A stretch of 64,000 bases of DNA from Pseudonocardia sp. TRM90224 (GTDB taxonomy: Bacteria > Actinomycetota > Actinomycetes > Mycobacteriales > Pseudonocardiaceae). The stretch spans positions 62,001-126,000 of the forward strand of contig NZ_JAJGSX010000005.1 in NCBI RefSeq assembly GCF_021245725.1, in the 5' to 3' direction. A program made the position numbers and the translations under genes. Of the stretch, positions 57,002 to 64,000 are shown piece by piece; the first letter of the stretch is position 1; every line of letters starts with the position of its first letter. Under the pieces are notes generated by a model that made no database searches, was not told the DNA's origin, and was given only the letters and a program-made list of their open reading frames with translations.

Positions 57002-57907
57002 ATGACCACGCACACGGAGACCGGACCGGCCGGCCTGGAACGCGCGCTCGGCTGGGCCGCCGCCGCCGGCACCGTCCCGTACCTGGCGCTCAAGGGCATC
57101 TGGCTGTTCGGCGGGCACGCCGGCGTCGCCGACCCCGCGCTGCTCGCCGACCCGTCGGTCCTCGTGCTCAACGTCGTGACAGCCGTGATGGACCTGCTGG
57201 TCATCGTGCTCGCCTTGGCACTTGTGTACCCGTGGGGCCGTCGGCTGCCGGCATGGACGTTGCTGCTGCCCGTCTGGGTCGGCACCGGCTTCCTCGCACC
57301 GATGGCGATCGCGGTGGTGCCGGGGCTGCTGCTCGAAGCGTCCGAAGCGCCGCCGGCGACGATGCCGCAGCTGGAGTCGTGGGTGCAGCCCATGGTCTAC
57401 AGCGGATTCGCGTGGCAGGGCGTCTTCCTGATCGCGGCGTTCGTCCTGCACGCGCGGCGCCGGTGGGATGCGGCGGTACGGGTGCCGGGAGCGCCGTCCG
57501 GGCCGCTCGGGCAGGTGCTGGCGGTGGTTGCCGTCGGGGGGATGGCGACCGCCGCCGTCAGCGCGCTGCTGCGCCTCGTGGACGGCGTGGCGAGCGGGAC
57601 GGCGTCGGGTGCGTTCATCGGCGCGGTGCACGCCGGGCTGGGCGTGGCCGCGATCGCCGGCATGATCGCGCTGGTCAAGGGCCGCGCCGAGCGCAGGTGG
57701 CTCGCGGTGGGCGGCGTCTTCGCCGGCAGCGCCGCGCCGTTCTCGTGGGGGCTCTGGGCGGCTGTGACGATGATGGGCACCACCGTGTTCGACGGCACGA
57801 ACGCACTTGCGGGGATGGCCGGGCTGAGCGGGCTGCTCGGTGGTTTCGCGCTCGCCGTCGCCGGGCTGCTCGCCCTCGTCACCCCGCTCAGCGAGCGACG
57901 ATCATGA
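57002..57907 (+). CDS. Polytopic membrane protein of unknown function
   Basis: The 301-residue protein has about seven to eight hydrophobic segments: PYLALKGIWLFGGHAG, VLNVVTAVMDLLVIVLALALVYPWG, AWTLLLPVWVGTGFLAPMAIAVVPG and later ones. I do not recognise the family. It is divergent from the kinase gene and 3'-overlaps the NAD(P)-binding gene by 20 bp. Its position suggests it may be the output or the sensed partner of the two-component pair; this is untested. Confidence 0.8.
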   Translation: MTTHTETGPAGLERALGWAAAAGTVPYLALKGIWLFGGHAGVADPALLADPSVLVLNVVTAVMDLLVIVLALALVYPWGRRLPAWTLLLPVWVGTGFLAPMAIAVVPGLLLEASEAPPATMPQLESWVQPMVYSGFAWQGVFLIAAFVLHARRRWDAAVRVPGAPSGPLGQVLAVVAVGGMATAAVSALLRLVDGVASGTASGAFIGAVHAGLGVAAIAGMIALVKGRAERRWLAVGGVFAGSAAPFSWGLWAAVTMMGTTVFDGTNALAGMAGLSGLLGGFALAVAGLLALVTPLSERRS

Positions 57908-58520
57908 CCTTGCCGTGCAGCGCGCGGTCCTCGACCGCGTCCAGCATGGCGGCCGCGAGATCCGCTCGCCGGATGTCCGCGGCGCCGCGCAGCGGCCCGT
58001 CGACGGAGCTGCGGTACGTGCCGGTGGCCGGGCCGTCGAGCAGCCGCGGCGGCCGGATGACCGTCCAGTCGACGTCGTCGGCGGCGCGCAGGTCGGCCTC
58101 CATCCGGCGCAGGTCGTCGTAGCCGCCGCCGAACAGCAGGTGCAGCAACCGGTGTACGACCCACCGTTCGAGGAAGGTCTTCTCCTCCGGCCGCGACGCG
58201 GGGACGGCGCTCAGCACGACCAGCCGGCGTACCCCGACCTCCGCCATGGCGGCCCGGACGTTCCGGATGCCGCGCGAGTAGATCTCGGTCGGCGCTCGCC
58301 CGCTGCGCGCGCCGAGCGCCGACAGCACGGCGTCGGCGCCGTCGAAGACACCCTGCAGCGAGGCGGGATCGAGCACGTCCCCCTTCCGGACGTCGACGCC
58401 GGGCTCCGCGACGGCCTCCGGCCGCCTGGCGAGCGCGGTGACGTCGTGACCTGCAGCCACCGCCTGCCGGAGGACCTGCTCCCCCGTCCCTCCGGTCGGT
58501 CCGAGCACAACGATCTTCAT
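57888..58520 (-). CDS. NAD(P)-binding, NmrA-like oxidoreductase
   Basis: A 210-residue atypical short-chain dehydrogenase: MKIVVLGPTGGTGEQVLRQAVAAGH (NADP motif GxxGxxG), VRKGDVLDPASLQGVFDGADAVLSALG, and VDWTVIRPPRLLDG. No Tyr-x-x-x-Lys catalytic pair is apparent, fitting the NmrA/NAD(P)H-binding subgroup, whose members often sense redox or reduce small substrates. The ATG overlaps the PadR stop (ATGA), so it is probably controlled by PadR. Confidence 0.9.
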   Translation of the reverse strand: MKIVVLGPTGGTGEQVLRQAVAAGHDVTALARRPEAVAEPGVDVRKGDVLDPASLQGVFDGADAVLSALGARSGRAPTEIYSRGIRNVRAAMAEVGVRRLVVLSAVPASRPEEKTFLERWVVHRLLHLLFGGGYDDLRRMEADLRAADDVDWTVIRPPRLLDGPATGTYRSSVDGPLRGAADIRRADLAAAMLDAVEDRALHGKVMIVAR

Positions 58521-59065
58521 CCGGATCCCCCCATCAACTTCGGCAGCTCCTCCAGCAACGCGTCGTGCCACGCCAGCTCGGCGCGCAGCCGGTGGAGGCC
58601 GTGCTGGATCGCCATCGGCTCCAGCCCGCGCAGGTACGGGCCGGACGTGCGGAACTCCTGCTCCAGGATCGCCAACCGCGCCGCGACGACCTGCCGGCGA
58701 GCGCCGATGGCTCCCGCCAGGTGCTCCTCGTCGAGGTCGTGGGTGTACTGCAGCGCGAGGTCGACGGGGTCCGGCAGCAGCTTGACCTCCCGCAACGCAG
58801 CGTCGCGCAACGTCTTGAGCTCCAGCAGGCCCTGCTCGGTGATGCCGTAGACGGTGCGCTCGGGCGGGTTGCCCTCCCGCTCGGTGCGCACGACCTCGAC
58901 GAGCCCCTCCCGCTCCATCCGGTGCAGCACGCCGTAGAGCGAGCCGGGCTTGATGTCGGTCCACAGCTCGGTGCGGTCGATCTGCGCCTCACGCCGGATC
59001 TGGTAGCCGTGCACGGGACCGAGACGAGCCAGCGCGCTCAGCGCGAAGAGGCGAGCGCTGCTCAT
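58517..59065 (-). CDS. PadR family transcriptional regulator
   Basis: A 182-residue regulator from ATG 59065 (59071 also possible): N-terminal winged helix LFALSALARLGPVHGYQIRREAQIDRTELW and IKPGSLYGVLHRMEREGLVEVV, then a C-terminal coiled dimerisation helix (about 115-180). Coupled to the NmrA-like oxidoreductase. Two 16-bp palindromes immediately upstream indicate autorepression. Confidence 0.93.
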   Translation of the reverse strand: MSSARLFALSALARLGPVHGYQIRREAQIDRTELWTDIKPGSLYGVLHRMEREGLVEVVRTEREGNPPERTVYGITEQGLLELKTLRDAALREVKLLPDPVDLALQYTHDLDEEHLAGAIGARRQVVAARLAILEQEFRTSGPYLRGLEPMAIQHGLHRLRAELAWHDALLEELPKLMGGSG

Positions 59066-59070
59066 GGCCA

Positions 59071-59110
59071 TAGTCAAACACGACTACGAAACGCTAGTCA
59101 AACACGACTA
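59071..59110. promoter_or_regulatory. Double PadR operator
   Basis: TAGTCAAACACGACTA occurs twice, at 59071-59086 and 59095-59110, start to start 24 bp apart. Each is an inverted repeat TAGTC-N6-GACTA. The first touches the padR start region. Confidence 0.75.
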
Positions 59111-59115
59111 TGCAG

Positions 59116-59193
59116 CCCAAACTTCACCACCGTTTTGCCTACTTGCAGACCCCGGAGGGTGTGCAGCTTGGCAAAACGATGGGGAAGTTCGGG
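59116..59193. repeat. Family B inverted repeat, copy 4
   Basis: CCCAAACTTCACCACCGTTT...and its inverse with several substitutions, downstream of hisI and upstream of padR (both minus strand). Confidence 0.85.
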
Positions 59194-59196
59194 CGG

Positions 59197-59556
59197 TTAG
59201 GCCTCGAGCAGGACGTCCGCGTCGAAGCAGGTGCGGGTGCCGGTGTGGCAGGCGGGGCCGGTCTGGTCGACGACCACCAGCACGGCGTCGCCGTCGCAGT
59301 CGAGCCGGACCTCGTGGACCTGCTGGGTGTTGCCGGAGCTCTCGCCCTTCACCCAGTACTCCTCGCGCGAGCGCGACCAGTACGTCGCCCGGCCCGTCGT
59401 GAGCGTGCGGTGCAGCGCCTCGTCGTCCATCCACGCGACCATCAGCACCTCGCCGGTGCCGCGCTGCTGCGCGATCGCGCAGACCAGCCCGTCGGGGGTG
59501 CGCTTGAGCCGCGCCGCGATCTCGGGATCCAGCTGCGACACGTCGACCCTGCTCAT
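59197..59556 (-). CDS. hisI: Phosphoribosyl-AMP cyclohydrolase
   Basis: Opens the adenine ring of phosphoribosyl-AMP in histidine synthesis. The 119-residue protein has [39 protein letters not shown], and the metal ligands [21 protein letters not shown]. It lacks the HisE domain, as usual in Actinobacteria. Its ATG overlaps the hisF stop by 4 nt. Confidence 0.95.
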   Translation of the reverse strand: MSRVDVSQLDPEIAARLKRTPDGLVCAIAQQRGTGEVLMVAWMDDEALHRTLTTGRATYWSRSREEYWVKGESSGNTQQVHEVRLDCDGDAVLVVVDQTGPACHTGTRTCFDADVLLEA

Positions 59557-60326
59557 CGAACCTCCACCCCCGCCGCACGCATGCTCGTCTTGACGTCGCC
59601 GATCCGGAAGTGCCCGAAGTGGAAGACGGTCGCGGCGAGCACGGCGTCAGCGCCCGCGCGCACGGCCGGCACGAAGTCCTCCACCTTGCCGGCGCCGCCG
59701 CTCGCGATCACCGGGACGTCGACGGCGGCGCGCACGGCCTCGATCATCTTCAGGTCGAACCCGGCGCGGGTGCCGTCGGCGTCCATCGAGTTGAGCAGGA
59801 TCTCGCCGATCCCGAGCTCCTGGCCGCGCGCGGCCCACTCGACGGCGTCGATCGCGGTGCCCTTGCGCCCTCCGTGGGTGGTGACCTCCCAGCCCGACGG
59901 CGTCGGCTTGCCACCCTCCGGGACGGTGCGGGCGTCGACGGAGAGCACGATGCACTGGGCGCCGAACCGGCGGCTGGCCTCGTGCAGCAGCTCGGGGCGC
60001 ATGATCGCGGCGGTGTTGATGCCGACCTTGTCCGCGCCGGCGCGCAGGAGCGTGTCGATGTCGTCGCACGAGCGGATGCCACCGCCGACCGTCAGCGGGA
60101 TGAACACCTGCTCCGCAGTGCGGCGCACGACGTCGAGCATCGTGCCGCGCTCCCCCGACGACGCCGTGACGTCGAGGAACGTCAGCTCGTCGGCGCCTTC
60201 CGCGTCGTAGACGGCGGCCATCTCGACGGGGTCGCCCGCATCGCGCAGGTCCTCGAAGTTGATGCCCTTGACGACTCGGCCGTCGTCGACGTCGAGGCAA
60301 GGGATCACGCGGACTGCTACGGGCAC
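59553..60326 (-). CDS. hisF: Imidazole glycerol phosphate synthase cyclase subunit
   Basis: Forms the imidazole ring with HisH (not here). The 257-residue barrel begins [22 protein letters not shown] with catalytic Asp, has [14 protein letters not shown], and Asp in [19 protein letters not shown] 60326 is 7 nt from TAAGCT, a -10 that overlaps the stop codon of the lipoprotein gene, so hisF-hisI may have its own leaderless promoter. Confidence 0.95.
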   Translation of the reverse strand: MPVAVRVIPCLDVDDGRVVKGINFEDLRDAGDPVEMAAVYDAEGADELTFLDVTASSGERGTMLDVVRRTAEQVFIPLTVGGGIRSCDDIDTLLRAGADKVGINTAAIMRPELLHEASRRFGAQCIVLSVDARTVPEGGKPTPSGWEVTTHGGRKGTAIDAVEWAARGQELGIGEILLNSMDADGTRAGFDLKMIEAVRAAVDVPVIASGGAGKVEDFVPAVRAGADAVLAATVFHFGHFRIGDVKTSMRAAGVEVR

Positions 60327-60333
60327 GGCTTCG

Positions 60334-60339
60334 AGCTTA
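60334..60339 (-). promoter_or_regulatory. Candidate -10 element for leaderless hisF
   Basis: TAAGCT on the minus strand, 7 nt from the hisF GTG; the TAA is also the stop codon of the upstream lipoprotein gene. Confidence 0.45.
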
Positions 60340-60810
60340 CGACCCCGCGACGCACGTCTTCGCCGCGGCCACGGCGGCGGCGTCGCCCGCGAACGTCGAC
60401 ATGACGACGGCAGGGCCGACGGTCTCGGCGCTGCCGCCGGTGCCGCTGACGAACGCCCCGGCGCCCGACCGGAACCCATCGGCGTCGGCCTTGCTCGGGA
60501 ACGCGATGACGGTGATGCGGTTGATCCTCTTCGGCAGGTCGGGGCGGGCGACGTCGACCGCGACGGCGGCAGTGCCGCCGGGCGGGGTGTCGATCTCGGC
60601 GACCTCGGCGCCCGGCACGCCGCCGCGCAGACAGCTCACCAGAGTGGCGGTGTCCGGCACCCCGCCCGGCGCCGCGGCGGCAGGCGACGTCGCCGGGGAA
60701 GCGGAAGCCGCAGGCTCGGCCGTAGCCGGCAGCGTCACGGGCATGGCGGTCGAGCACCCGGCCAGCACGAGCGCCCCGGCCGTGACGAGCACCGCGGCGG
60801 CAGCGCGCAT
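60337..60810 (-). CDS. Small lipoprotein in the his cluster
   Basis: The 157-residue protein begins [20 protein letters not shown], a clear lipobox (LAGC), then an Ala/Pro/Thr spacer and a compact domain with two cysteines (LVSCLRGG ... AAAKTCVAG), possibly a disulfide. I do not recognise the family. It probably sits on the outer face of the membrane. The ATG overlaps the hisA stop by 1 nt. Its presence between hisA and hisF is unusual. Confidence 0.82.
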   Translation of the reverse strand: MRAAAAVLVTAGALVLAGCSTAMPVTLPATAEPAASASPATSPAAAAPGGVPDTATLVSCLRGGVPGAEVAEIDTPPGGTAAVAVDVARPDLPKRINRITVIAFPSKADADGFRSGAGAFVSGTGGSAETVGPAVVMSTFAGDAAAVAAAKTCVAGS

Positions 60811-61580
60811 CAACCGGCTGCTCGGCCGGCCGCCGCGTCGACGGCCCGGACGGCGGCGAGCGCGTCGGGCAGCGTGAACCGCCCGGCGTAGAGCGCCTTG
60901 CCGACGATCGAACCCTCGATGTTGACCCCGCCCGCCGCGACCTCGGCGAGCGTCACGAGGTCGCTGACCTCGGCGATCCCGCCGGACGCGATGACCGGCG
61001 CCGTCGTGGCCTCGGCGACCGCGCGGAGCATGTCGATGTTCGGCCCGCGCAGGGTGCCGTCCTTGCTCACGTCGGTGACGACGTAGCGGGAGCAGCCGTC
61101 GCGGTCGAGCCGTTCGAGGGTCTCCCACAGGTCGCCGCCGTCGGTGGTCCAGCCGCGCGCGGCGAGCCGGTGCTCGCCCTCGACGATCCGCACGTCCAGC
61201 CCGACGGCGACACGCTCGCCGTGCGCCGCGATCGCCCGCGCGCACCACTCCGGGTCCTCCAGCGCCGCGGTGCCGATGTTGACCCGCGCACAGCCGGTCG
61301 ACAGGGCGCGCTCCAGCGACGCGTCGTCCCTGATGCCACCGGAGAGCTCGACGGCGACGTCGACCTTGCGGACGACCTCCGCGAGCAGCTCGGCGTTGGA
61401 GCCGCGGCCGAACGCGGCGTCGAGGTCGACGAGGTGGATCCACTCGGCGCCGTCGCGCTGCCACGCGAGTGCGGCGTCGAGCGGCTCGCCGTAGCCGGTC
61501 TCGGTGCCGGCCTCCCCTTGGACCAGTCGGACGGCCTGGCCGTCGGCGACGTCGACAGCAGGCAGCAGCGTGAAGCTCAC
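60810..61580 (-). CDS. priA: Phosphoribosyl isomerase (HisA, likely bifunctional PriA)
   Basis: Isomerises ProFAR in histidine synthesis; in Actinobacteria the same enzyme (PriA) usually also does the TrpF step. The 256-residue barrel has [19 protein letters not shown] (catalytic Asp), [40 protein letters not shown] and [12 protein letters not shown]. No trpF is in the window, which suits the bifunctional role. GTG 61580 is 7 nt from TACGCT; an ATG at 61598 is less well supported. Confidence 0.94.
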   Translation of the reverse strand: MSFTLLPAVDVADGQAVRLVQGEAGTETGYGEPLDAALAWQRDGAEWIHLVDLDAAFGRGSNAELLAEVVRKVDVAVELSGGIRDDASLERALSTGCARVNIGTAALEDPEWCARAIAAHGERVAVGLDVRIVEGEHRLAARGWTTDGGDLWETLERLDRDGCSRYVVTDVSKDGTLRGPNIDMLRAVAEATTAPVIASGGIAEVSDLVTLAEVAAGGVNIEGSIVGKALYAGRFTLPDALAAVRAVDAAAGRAAG

Positions 61581-61587
61581 GCTGTGC

Positions 61588-61593
61588 AGCGTA
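61588..61593 (-). promoter_or_regulatory. Candidate -10 element for leaderless hisA/priA
   Basis: TACGCT on the minus strand, 7 nt from the GTG at 61580; this decides the start choice. Confidence 0.45.
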
Positions 61594-61665
61594 CCCATCC
61601 GATGAGGACACCCGTCCGTGACGGTGCATGATCGGAGCGGGGCCCCCGATCGCAAGGAGAACGCC

Positions 61666-62475
61666 GTGACCGTGTCGGTTTGTGTTGCCGGTGCCACGGG
61701 ATGGACCGGACGAGCTGTTGCCGAGGCCGTGCTCGCGGCCGACGACCTGCGGCTGCGCTCCGCGGTGAGCCGCAGCACCGCGGGCAGCGACCTCGGTGTC
61801 GCGTGGGACGAGGAGCCGGTCGGCGTCACCGTGCACGCCGGGGTCGCGGAGGCCCTCGACGGTGCAAGCGGTGGTGTCGACGTGCTGGTCGACTACACGT
61901 CCCACGCCGCGGTCCGCGCGAACACGCTCGCCGCGATCGAGCGCGGGGTGGCCGTCGTGATCGGGTCGTCGGGGCTGAGCGCCGACGACTTCGCCGAGAT
62001 CGACGCAGCGGCGCGGGCCGCGGGGGTCGGGGTCGTCGCTGCCGGCAACTTCTCGCTCACCGCAGCGATGGCGCAGGCCGCGGCCCGGCTCGTCGCGCCG
62101 CACCTGCCCGGCTGGGAGATCATCGACTACGCGTCCGCAGGCAAGCCCGACGCCCCGAGCGGGACGTCGCGGGAGCTCGCCGAGCAGCTGGCCGCCGTCG
62201 CGACACCACGGGCCGAGGTGCCGGTGGCCGACGTCGCGGGACACCCGGAGGCGCGCGGCGCGACGATCGCGGGCACGCAGGTGCACTCGGTGCGGCTGCC
62301 GAGCTTCGTCGTCTCGACGGAGGTGGTGTTCGGGCTGCCGGACGAGCGCCTGGTGATCAGGCACGACGCGGGCAGCACCGCGGCGCCCTACGTCGCAGGC
62401 ACCCTGCTGGCGATCCGGCGGGTCGGCGAGCGGGTCGGTGTCACCCGCGGGCTGGACACGCTACTGCTGGGCTGA
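61666..62475 (+). CDS. DapB-like dihydrodipicolinate reductase family protein, altered active site
   Basis: The 269-residue protein has an N-terminal NAD(P) motif [42 protein letters not shown] and the DapB motif tail [13 protein letters not shown]. In lysine-pathway DapB the block before it is E-x-H-H-x-x-K-x-DAPSGT; here it is [16 protein letters not shown], so the catalytic histidines are replaced and only the lysine is kept. The GGD-x-x-GEH block is also absent. It may act on another substrate. GTG 61666 has AAGGAGA upstream. Overlaps the convergent MFS gene by 15 bp. Confidence 0.88.
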   Translation: MTVSVCVAGATGWTGRAVAEAVLAADDLRLRSAVSRSTAGSDLGVAWDEEPVGVTVHAGVAEALDGASGGVDVLVDYTSHAAVRANTLAAIERGVAVVIGSSGLSADDFAEIDAAARAAGVGVVAAGNFSLTAAMAQAAARLVAPHLPGWEIIDYASAGKPDAPSGTSRELAEQLAAVATPRAEVPVADVAGHPEARGATIAGTQVHSVRLPSFVVSTEVVFGLPDERLVIRHDAGSTAAPYVAGTLLAIRRVGERVGVTRGLDTLLLG

Positions 62476-63621
62476 CGCCACCGGCGCCGCTCCGGACAGC
62501 CGCGATCCGGCGAGGACGAACCCGAGCGCGACGACCATCACCGCCGCCCCCGGCAGACCCAGCTGCGCCGGTGTGAGCCACGTCTGCGCGATCCCGCCGA
62601 GCGCACCGCCCAGCGCGATGCCCGCGTACACCGCGGACGAGTTCAGCCCGAGCAGGATCGGCGTCGCCTCCGGCGCACGGGTGACGAGCCGGTGCTGCTG
62701 CGCGACCGTCGGGAAGCCGGTGGCGACACCCCAGAGCGCACCCCAGGCCAGCGCGGCCGGCAGGCTCGCCACGACCAGCGGGCTCACCGCCAGCAGGACA
62801 ACGGCGGCCGCGATGCTCCAGGCCAGCACCGTGGTCGCGTCGAACCGGTCGGTCAGCCGGCCGACCAGGGTGTTGCCGGCGACCGCGCCGAGCCCCCAGA
62901 GCAGCAGCACGATCGTCAGCAGCGCCGCCGAGCCGCCCGTGGCGCCTTCGAGCGCGACGCCGATGTAGGTGTAGAGGATGTAGGTGCCGGCCATGGCCGC
63001 CACGGTCGGCGCGAGCGTCACCAGCACCCACGGTCGCACCAGGTAGGCGACGCGGTCGCGGAGCGACGGGACCGGCAGCGAGAGCGCGGGCAGCCGCACC
63101 GCGATGCCGATCGCGGCCACCACACCGACACCGGCGACCACCCACATCGTGATCCGCCAGTCGGCGCCGCCGATGAGCGTGCCGATCGGCAGCCCCAGCG
63201 CGGACGCGCTGACCAGGCCACCCATCACCGTCGCGAGCGCGCGGCCGCGACGCTCCGGCGGCACCATCGCCGCCCCGGCGCTCGACGCCGTCGAGGTGAT
63301 GATGCCGGCACCGGCGGCCGTCAGGATGCGGGAGGTCAGCGCGATCTCGTAGGTGGGGGCGAGGGCGGTGGCCACGTTGCCGATCACGAAGACGGTGAGC
63401 GCGGCGAGCAGCGCCTTGCGCCGGTCGAGCGCGGCCGTCGCCGCACCCAGGACGGGAGCCGCGGCGGCGAACGTCAAGGCGAACGCCGTGACCAGCTGGC
63501 CCGCGGCGGCGACACCGACGTCGAGGTCGGCCGCGATGGCTGGCAGCAGGCCGGCGATGACGAACCCGTCGGTGCCGACGGCGAACGTCGCCAGGGCGAG
63601 GGGGAACAGCCGCAGGAACAC
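62461..63621 (-). CDS. MFS transporter (drug/arabinose efflux type)
   Basis: A 386-residue protein with about 12 hydrophobic segments: LFPLALATFAVGTDGFVIAGLLPAIAADL at the front is characteristic of the AraJ/Cmx-like DHA1 efflux group, with LDRRKALLAALTVF as loop 2-3. Substrate unknown. GTG 63621 lies 6 nt from TAGCTT. Divergent from an ArsR-type regulator whose likely operator lies in the 65-bp gap; regulated efflux is the likely picture. Confidence 0.9.
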   Translation of the reverse strand: MFLRLFPLALATFAVGTDGFVIAGLLPAIAADLDVGVAAAGQLVTAFALTFAAAAPVLGAATAALDRRKALLAALTVFVIGNVATALAPTYEIALTSRILTAAGAGIITSTASSAGAAMVPPERRGRALATVMGGLVSASALGLPIGTLIGGADWRITMWVVAGVGVVAAIGIAVRLPALSLPVPSLRDRVAYLVRPWVLVTLAPTVAAMAGTYILYTYIGVALEGATGGSAALLTIVLLLWGLGAVAGNTLVGRLTDRFDATTVLAWSIAAAVVLLAVSPLVVASLPAALAWGALWGVATGFPTVAQQHRLVTRAPEATPILLGLNSSAVYAGIALGGALGGIAQTWLTPAQLGLPGAAVMVVALGFVLAGSRLSGAAPVASAQQ

Positions 63622-63627
63622 AAGGGC

Positions 63628-63633
63628 AAGCTA
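63628..63633 (-). promoter_or_regulatory. Candidate -10 element for leaderless MFS gene
   Basis: TAGCTT on the minus strand, 6 nt from the GTG at 63621. Confidence 0.4.
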
Positions 63634-63642
63634 GCGGACAGA

Positions 63643-63664
63643 TTGATATCCGTCCAACCATCAA
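63643..63664. promoter_or_regulatory. Candidate ArsR-type operator
   Basis: TTGAT-N12-ATCAA in the divergent MFS/ArsR gap, close to both -10 elements. Confidence 0.45.
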
Positions 63665-63674
63665 ACCCCGGCTG

Positions 63675-63680
63675 TAGGAT
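63675..63680 (+). promoter_or_regulatory. Candidate -10 element for leaderless arsR-type gene
   Basis: TAGGAT lies 6 nt before the ATG at 63687. Confidence 0.4.
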
Positions 63681-63686
63681 GCCTCC

Positions 63687-64000
63687 ATGCGTGAACCGTG
63701 GGAGCCGGCGACGGCCGACATCGAGCTTCCGCAGGTGATGCATGCGCTCGCCGATCCGGCCCGACTGGAGATCGTCGCCCGGCTCGCCTCCCTCGACGGT
63801 GAGAGCTGCTCAGGTACCTGCGCGGGAATCGACCTGCACAAGTCGACGCTCTCGCACCACTACCGGGTGCTGCGCGAGGCCGGCGTCACGCACACGACGA
63901 TCGAGGGCCGCTCCCGGCGCGTCCGGCTGCGGCGCGACGACCTCGCCGCCCGCTTCCCCGGCCTGCTCGACGCCGTGCTCGCCGCCGTCGGGCCGGTGCT
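63687..64000 (+). CDS. ArsR family transcriptional regulator (3' end outside window)
   Basis: The visible 104 residues contain the winged helix VMHALADPARLEIVARLASLDGES, HKSTLSHHYRVLREAGV and the wing TTIEGRSRRVRLRRDDL. No metal-binding cysteine pair of the ArsR ELCVCDL type is present; a Cys pair SCSGTC lies just before the recognition helix. It probably represses the divergent MFS exporter. The C-terminus is cut by the window edge. Confidence 0.9.
   Translation, partial: MREPWEPATADIELPQVMHALADPARLEIVARLASLDGESCSGTCAGIDLHKSTLSHHYRVLREAGVTHTTIEGRSRRVRLRRDDLAARFPGLLDAVLAAVGPV

Overview
This is a 64 kb stretch of chromosome from a very GC-rich actinobacterium, most like a Pseudonocardia or relative (Pseudonocardiaceae). 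The evidence is the GTG/TTG starts, the many apparently leaderless genes, the actinobacterial heme branch (hemE-hemG-hemQ), the DUF3000/response regulator/rnd/dxs order, the GlgX-TreY-TreZ trehalose cluster and the his-trp-lgt-pyk neighbourhood. I see no tRNA, rRNA, prophage, insertion sequence or CRISPR.

Layout. 0-2.3 kb: LigD-type polymerase (cut by the edge), small membrane protein, yidD, msrB, VOC protein. 2.3-5.5 kb: hemQ, hemG, hemE. 5.6-12.6 kb: DUF3000, LuxR-type regulator, RNase D, a two-component pair and dxs. 12.7-18.9 kb: four tandem paralogous membrane GGDEF proteins; two of their intergenic gaps carry opposite-strand micro-ORFs with good ribosome binding sites, three encoding MSGHGWG and one MRGHDWG. 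19-24 kb: MFS, ald, phosphatase, HIT, small membrane protein, PPOX protein. 24-32 kb: glgX-treY-lipoprotein-treZ. 32-39 kb: mdh, small membrane and YciI proteins, DUF418, CoA-binding protein, metY, dienelactone hydrolase, tesB. 39.5-42.7 kb: MarR/P450 divergon and pyk. 43-47.4 kb: two tandem kinase-propeller receptors. 47.5-54.2 kb: DUF2461, lgt, trpABC, a Trp-associated membrane protein and trpE. 54.3-59.1 kb: TetR, NarL-type two-component pair, membrane protein, NAD(P)-binding protein, PadR. 59.2-64 kb: hisI, hisF, lipoprotein, hisA/priA, DapB-like reductase, MFS and an ArsR-type regulator (cut by the edge).

How genes work together. HemE, HemG and HemQ fit the coproporphyrin-dependent heme route. 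GlgX debranches glycogen, TreY isomerises chain ends and TreZ releases trehalose. TrpE, TrpC, TrpB and TrpA lack a TrpF partner here; the HisA homologue, as PriA, would be expected to cover that step. The GGDEF proteins all keep the active-site GGEEF and the RxxD inhibitory site, so they are probably active c-di-GMP synthases reading different signals.

The most unusual signals are the heptapeptide micro-ORFs within the GGDEF array; three families of long inverted repeats at gene ends (one also inside hemG); a hairpin that would bury the trpC ribosome binding site; an RNase D gene that seems to start with CTG; and enzymes with altered key motifs (a P450 without ExxR, a DapB-like protein without its catalytic histidine).
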